Below are positions 62,163-64,000 of a DNA stretch of 64,000 nucleotides, one piece after another (the stretch's first letter is position 1; the number at the start of each line of letters is the position of its first letter). Position numbers and translations under genes: made by a program. Location of the stretch: assembly GCA_015493615.1 (NCBI GenBank), contig WGCV01000027.1, positions 1 through 64,000 on the forward strand, written 5' to 3'. Source of the stretch: Melioribacteraceae bacterium (GTDB lineage: Bacteria > Bacteroidota > Ignavibacteria > Ignavibacteriales > Melioribacteraceae). The notes under the pieces are model-generated. The model did not search any database, was not told the origin of the DNA, and worked only from the letters and a program-made list of their open reading frames with translations.

Positions 62163-64000
62163 TTATTTCCCTTTCGGTGTAATTTTTATTTTAGTCGGTT
62201 TTATATTTTTCAAAACTTTTTCCAACTGATTTTTTAACGAAACAGCCTGCTTGTATTCAGGCGCTAATTTAACGGCTTTCCGGGCATAAGTAAGCGCGTT
62301 TTTGTAGTCGCGCTTTTCTGCGTAAGCGCCGGCAAGATTGTAATAAACCTGTGCGTCGTCTCCTTTCAGTTTACTGCTTGTAATCAGGTAATAAATTGAA
62401 GCGTTAATTTTATGCCGCCACAGATTGATTATCCCGAGCCATTTTGCCGAAAAGTAATCATGCTTAATTCTGAATTTTCTCAGAGCAAAATCGTAGGCAA
62501 GATTATACTCCTTAGCCGCTACAAGTTTTTCGATTGCAAACCGGTAGTAACTCAAAATAATGGGGAATTGCCAAATCAGGATATTCATCTGTTTAGCATA
62601 AGCCTTGTAATTTCCGGTTCGATAAAAATAATCCGCAGCCAGTCTTTCGGCTTTTTCCCAATCAACTTTTGCCGTTACAAAATCGTAGGCGATTGAGTCC
62701 AAACGGTTTTTCCGCTTAAGCAATTTATATGCGGGCGTTTTATTTACCGGATTAATAAAGGGCCAATCATCTTTCAGAAGTTTTATCTTAAACGCGGCTA
62801 TTGTTGAATCAAAAGGAGAAAATGGGAACTCGGCAACGGTAACGCTATCCTGCTTTTCATCAGACCAATTGTGATGAACGCCTTTCGGCAAAAGGTTATA
62901 TCGCTCCATCGCTTCATAAAATGTTCTGCCGATTATTTCGTAACCTCTCAGAGTAGGGTGAAGATGATCCACCATGAGGTCGTTCCCGATTATGCCGGTT
63001 TTGCTTGCGGCATTTAGAGCCGAATCGGCATTTACAACAATTGCCCCGTATTTTTTACTCAATTTGTAAATAACATCGTTAATCTTTTCCGGAGCGCGGA
63101 AACGAAGCATATCCAAATCTTTGGCAAACCTGAATTTCTTACTTGCTTCTTTAATTTTGCCATCCTTAAAATCTTGCTCCGCTTCCGCAAAAACTTTTCT
63201 TGCCGGCGGGTATTTCTCGTACGCTTCCGAAATAAAAGGCTTTAATCCCATAAGATTGCTTCCGAGCGTGGCGAATAAAACAGGCGCTCCGGCGGAATGA
63301 AATTCATCGAGGACTTCATCCATATTACCTTTGAACTGAGCAATACCTTCTTTAAACATCTCCGATTCATACGGAATTTTTTTCTTCTCCGCCATTCGCG
63401 ACATCAAAGTTCCGGTTGTTCTTTCAGGTTTAGAGCTTAATTTTGATGCGATATATTTAAGCGTGTTTCTCAGAAGCTGAAAAGTGCGGAACTTCTCCAG
63501 CTTAACCGTTAAGTTAACAAGCCAACGTTGCGAACCGAGGTTTTCCATCGAGCCAACTCCGAGCGCGCCGTAATATTCATTGTGTCCCGCGTAAATTAAA
63601 ATTAAATCCGGTTTCTGCTCAAGAACTGCGGGAACAATGTCGCGAATGGTGTAACTGTTTACAGCGGTCATGCTGAGATTTACAACTTCAATATCATTCC
63701 TCGGATACATCAACTCCAAACGTTTTCTCACATACCGGGAAAATGAACCGAGCGGCATGTAAGGATAACCCGCCCCGCTGCTTCCTCCGAGGACAAAAAC
63801 GCGGAATCCGTTCTTCGGTTTTTTGATTTTAAAAACATCATTGATTGTATTCGGAACGGATTTAACATTATGAAAATATTTCCTCGCCAGTTGGGGATTA
63901 GAGCCGTAATACCCCGGAGCAACTTTTATAAAAACATTCGTGTTGTAACCGTAATCCGCAATTCGAAGACCGACTTCGAGCAAGACCAGAAAAAGGAAAG
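62163..64000 (-). CDS. SGNH/GDSL-like hydrolase with C-terminal TPR repeats (5' end outside window)
   Basis: The frame continues to the window edge; the visible start LFLVLLEVGLRIADYGYN looks like a membrane helix, and the real N-terminus lies beyond 64000. The SGNH domain shows FVLGGSSGAGYPYM (block I nucleophile Ser), the block III-like LIYAGHNEYYGALG and, at the end, VDHLHPTLRGYEIIG with the Asp-x-x-His pair. A helical region and TPR units (AQVYYNLAGAYAEKRDYKNA) follow. Related membrane-anchored SGNH proteins act as esterases or acyltransferases on cell-envelope polysaccharide. It is followed by suhB with a 2-nt gap. Confidence 0.85.
   Translation of the reverse strand, partial: FLFLVLLEVGLRIADYGYNTNVFIKVAPGYYGSNPQLARKYFHNVKSVPNTINDVFKIKKPKNGFRVFVLGGSSGAGYPYMPLGSFSRYVRKRLELMYPRNDIEVVNLSMTAVNSYTIRDIVPAVLEQKPDLILIYAGHNEYYGALGVGSMENLGSQRWLVNLTVKLEKFRTFQLLRNTLKYIASKLSSKPERTTGTLMSRMAEKKKIPYESEMFKEGIAQFKGNMDEVLDEFHSAGAPVLFATLGSNLMGLKPFISEAYEKYPPARKVFAEAEQDFKDGKIKEASKKFRFAKDLDMLRFRAPEKINDVIYKLSKKYGAIVVNADSALNAASKTGIIGNDLMVDHLHPTLRGYEIIGRTFYEAMERYNLLPKGVHHNWSDEKQDSVTVAEFPFSPFDSTIAAFKIKLLKDDWPFINPVNKTPAYKLLKRKNRLDSIAYDFVTAKVDWEKAERLAADYFYRTGNYKAYAKQMNILIWQFPIILSYYRFAIEKLVAAKEYNLAYDFALRKFRIKHDYFSAKWLGIINLWRHKINASIYYLITSSKLKGDDAQVYYNLAGAYAEKRDYKNALTYARKAVKLAPEYKQAVSLKNQLEKVLKNIKPTKIKITPKGK

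Overview
The window looks like chromosomal DNA of an Ignavibacteria/Melioribacter-type bacterium (Bacteroidota-Chlorobiota-Ignavibacteriota group). Four exported proteins end in the type IX secretion C-terminal domain with the hallmark QNYPNPF signature. The genome is AT-rich, and housekeeping genes sit between long gene-free spacers full of dispersed repeats. Taxonomy is inferred from these signatures only.

Layout. 1-4.3 kb is a scarred region: an IS630-like transposase end, a decayed reading frame, an orphan Dam-type adenine methylase, and an outer-membrane beta-barrel gene cut in two by an intact IS1380-family element with a 5-bp target duplication. 4.4-10.7 kb holds ferredoxin-NADP reductase, tRNA-Thr(CGU), a 31-residue bS22/mS38-like protein, a zinc-ribbon/TPR protein, HU, an SR-rich membrane protein, an exported oligoendopeptidase F and MlaE. 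10.7-11.7 kb is a compound repeat. 11.8-25.8 kb carries exported proteins: a multiheme cytochrome c, a lipoprotein with four carboxypeptidase-regulatory-like repeats, a transglutaminase-like protein, a GMC oxidoreductase with a divergent TetR regulator, and three T9SS cargo proteins. 26.5-35.7 kb is a housekeeping block read on the minus strand: prs-rplY-pth-hppA, rpsF-ssb-rpsR-rplI and secD-secF. 36.2-39.9 kb is a restriction-modification pair. 40-47.3 kb has a degenerate hybrid kinase with three receivers, a PPi-type phosphofructokinase and two sodium symporters. 47.6-53.0 kb is a compact AT-rich cassette: a VapBC-like toxin-antitoxin pair, an 804-residue protein built from RNA-polymerase alpha-CTD, sigma region-4 and winged-helix modules, a small winged-helix protein and a GHKL/MORC-like ATPase. 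53.2-64 kb has a HAMP protein-trkH-alr operon, another T9SS cargo, an M16 peptidase, an inositol monophosphatase and a partial SGNH/TPR protein.

Best candidate for an undescribed system: the three-gene cassette at 47584-52360 (alpha-CTD/sigma4/wHTH protein, wHTH protein, GHKL ATPase). Its genes overlap by 1 and 4 nt and are preceded 24 nt upstream by the toxin-antitoxin pair. The likely role is defence or chromatin/transcription control; this is inference.

Repeats are the other main theme. A MITE-like family (about 150-190 bp, GAAACC/GAAGGC termini) has four well-bounded copies with 5-bp duplications beginning TA, one nested in another repeat whose second copy is the empty site. Two short IS1380 relics keep the element's left-end hairpin with a compensatory base change. 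A hairpin array repeated at 11.0 and 57.2 kb carries tiny GAA/TTC loops, including the exceptionally stable GCGAAGC mini-hairpin. pth lacks any ATG/GTG/TTG start and appears to begin at AUU directly after the rplY stop, in the same frame.
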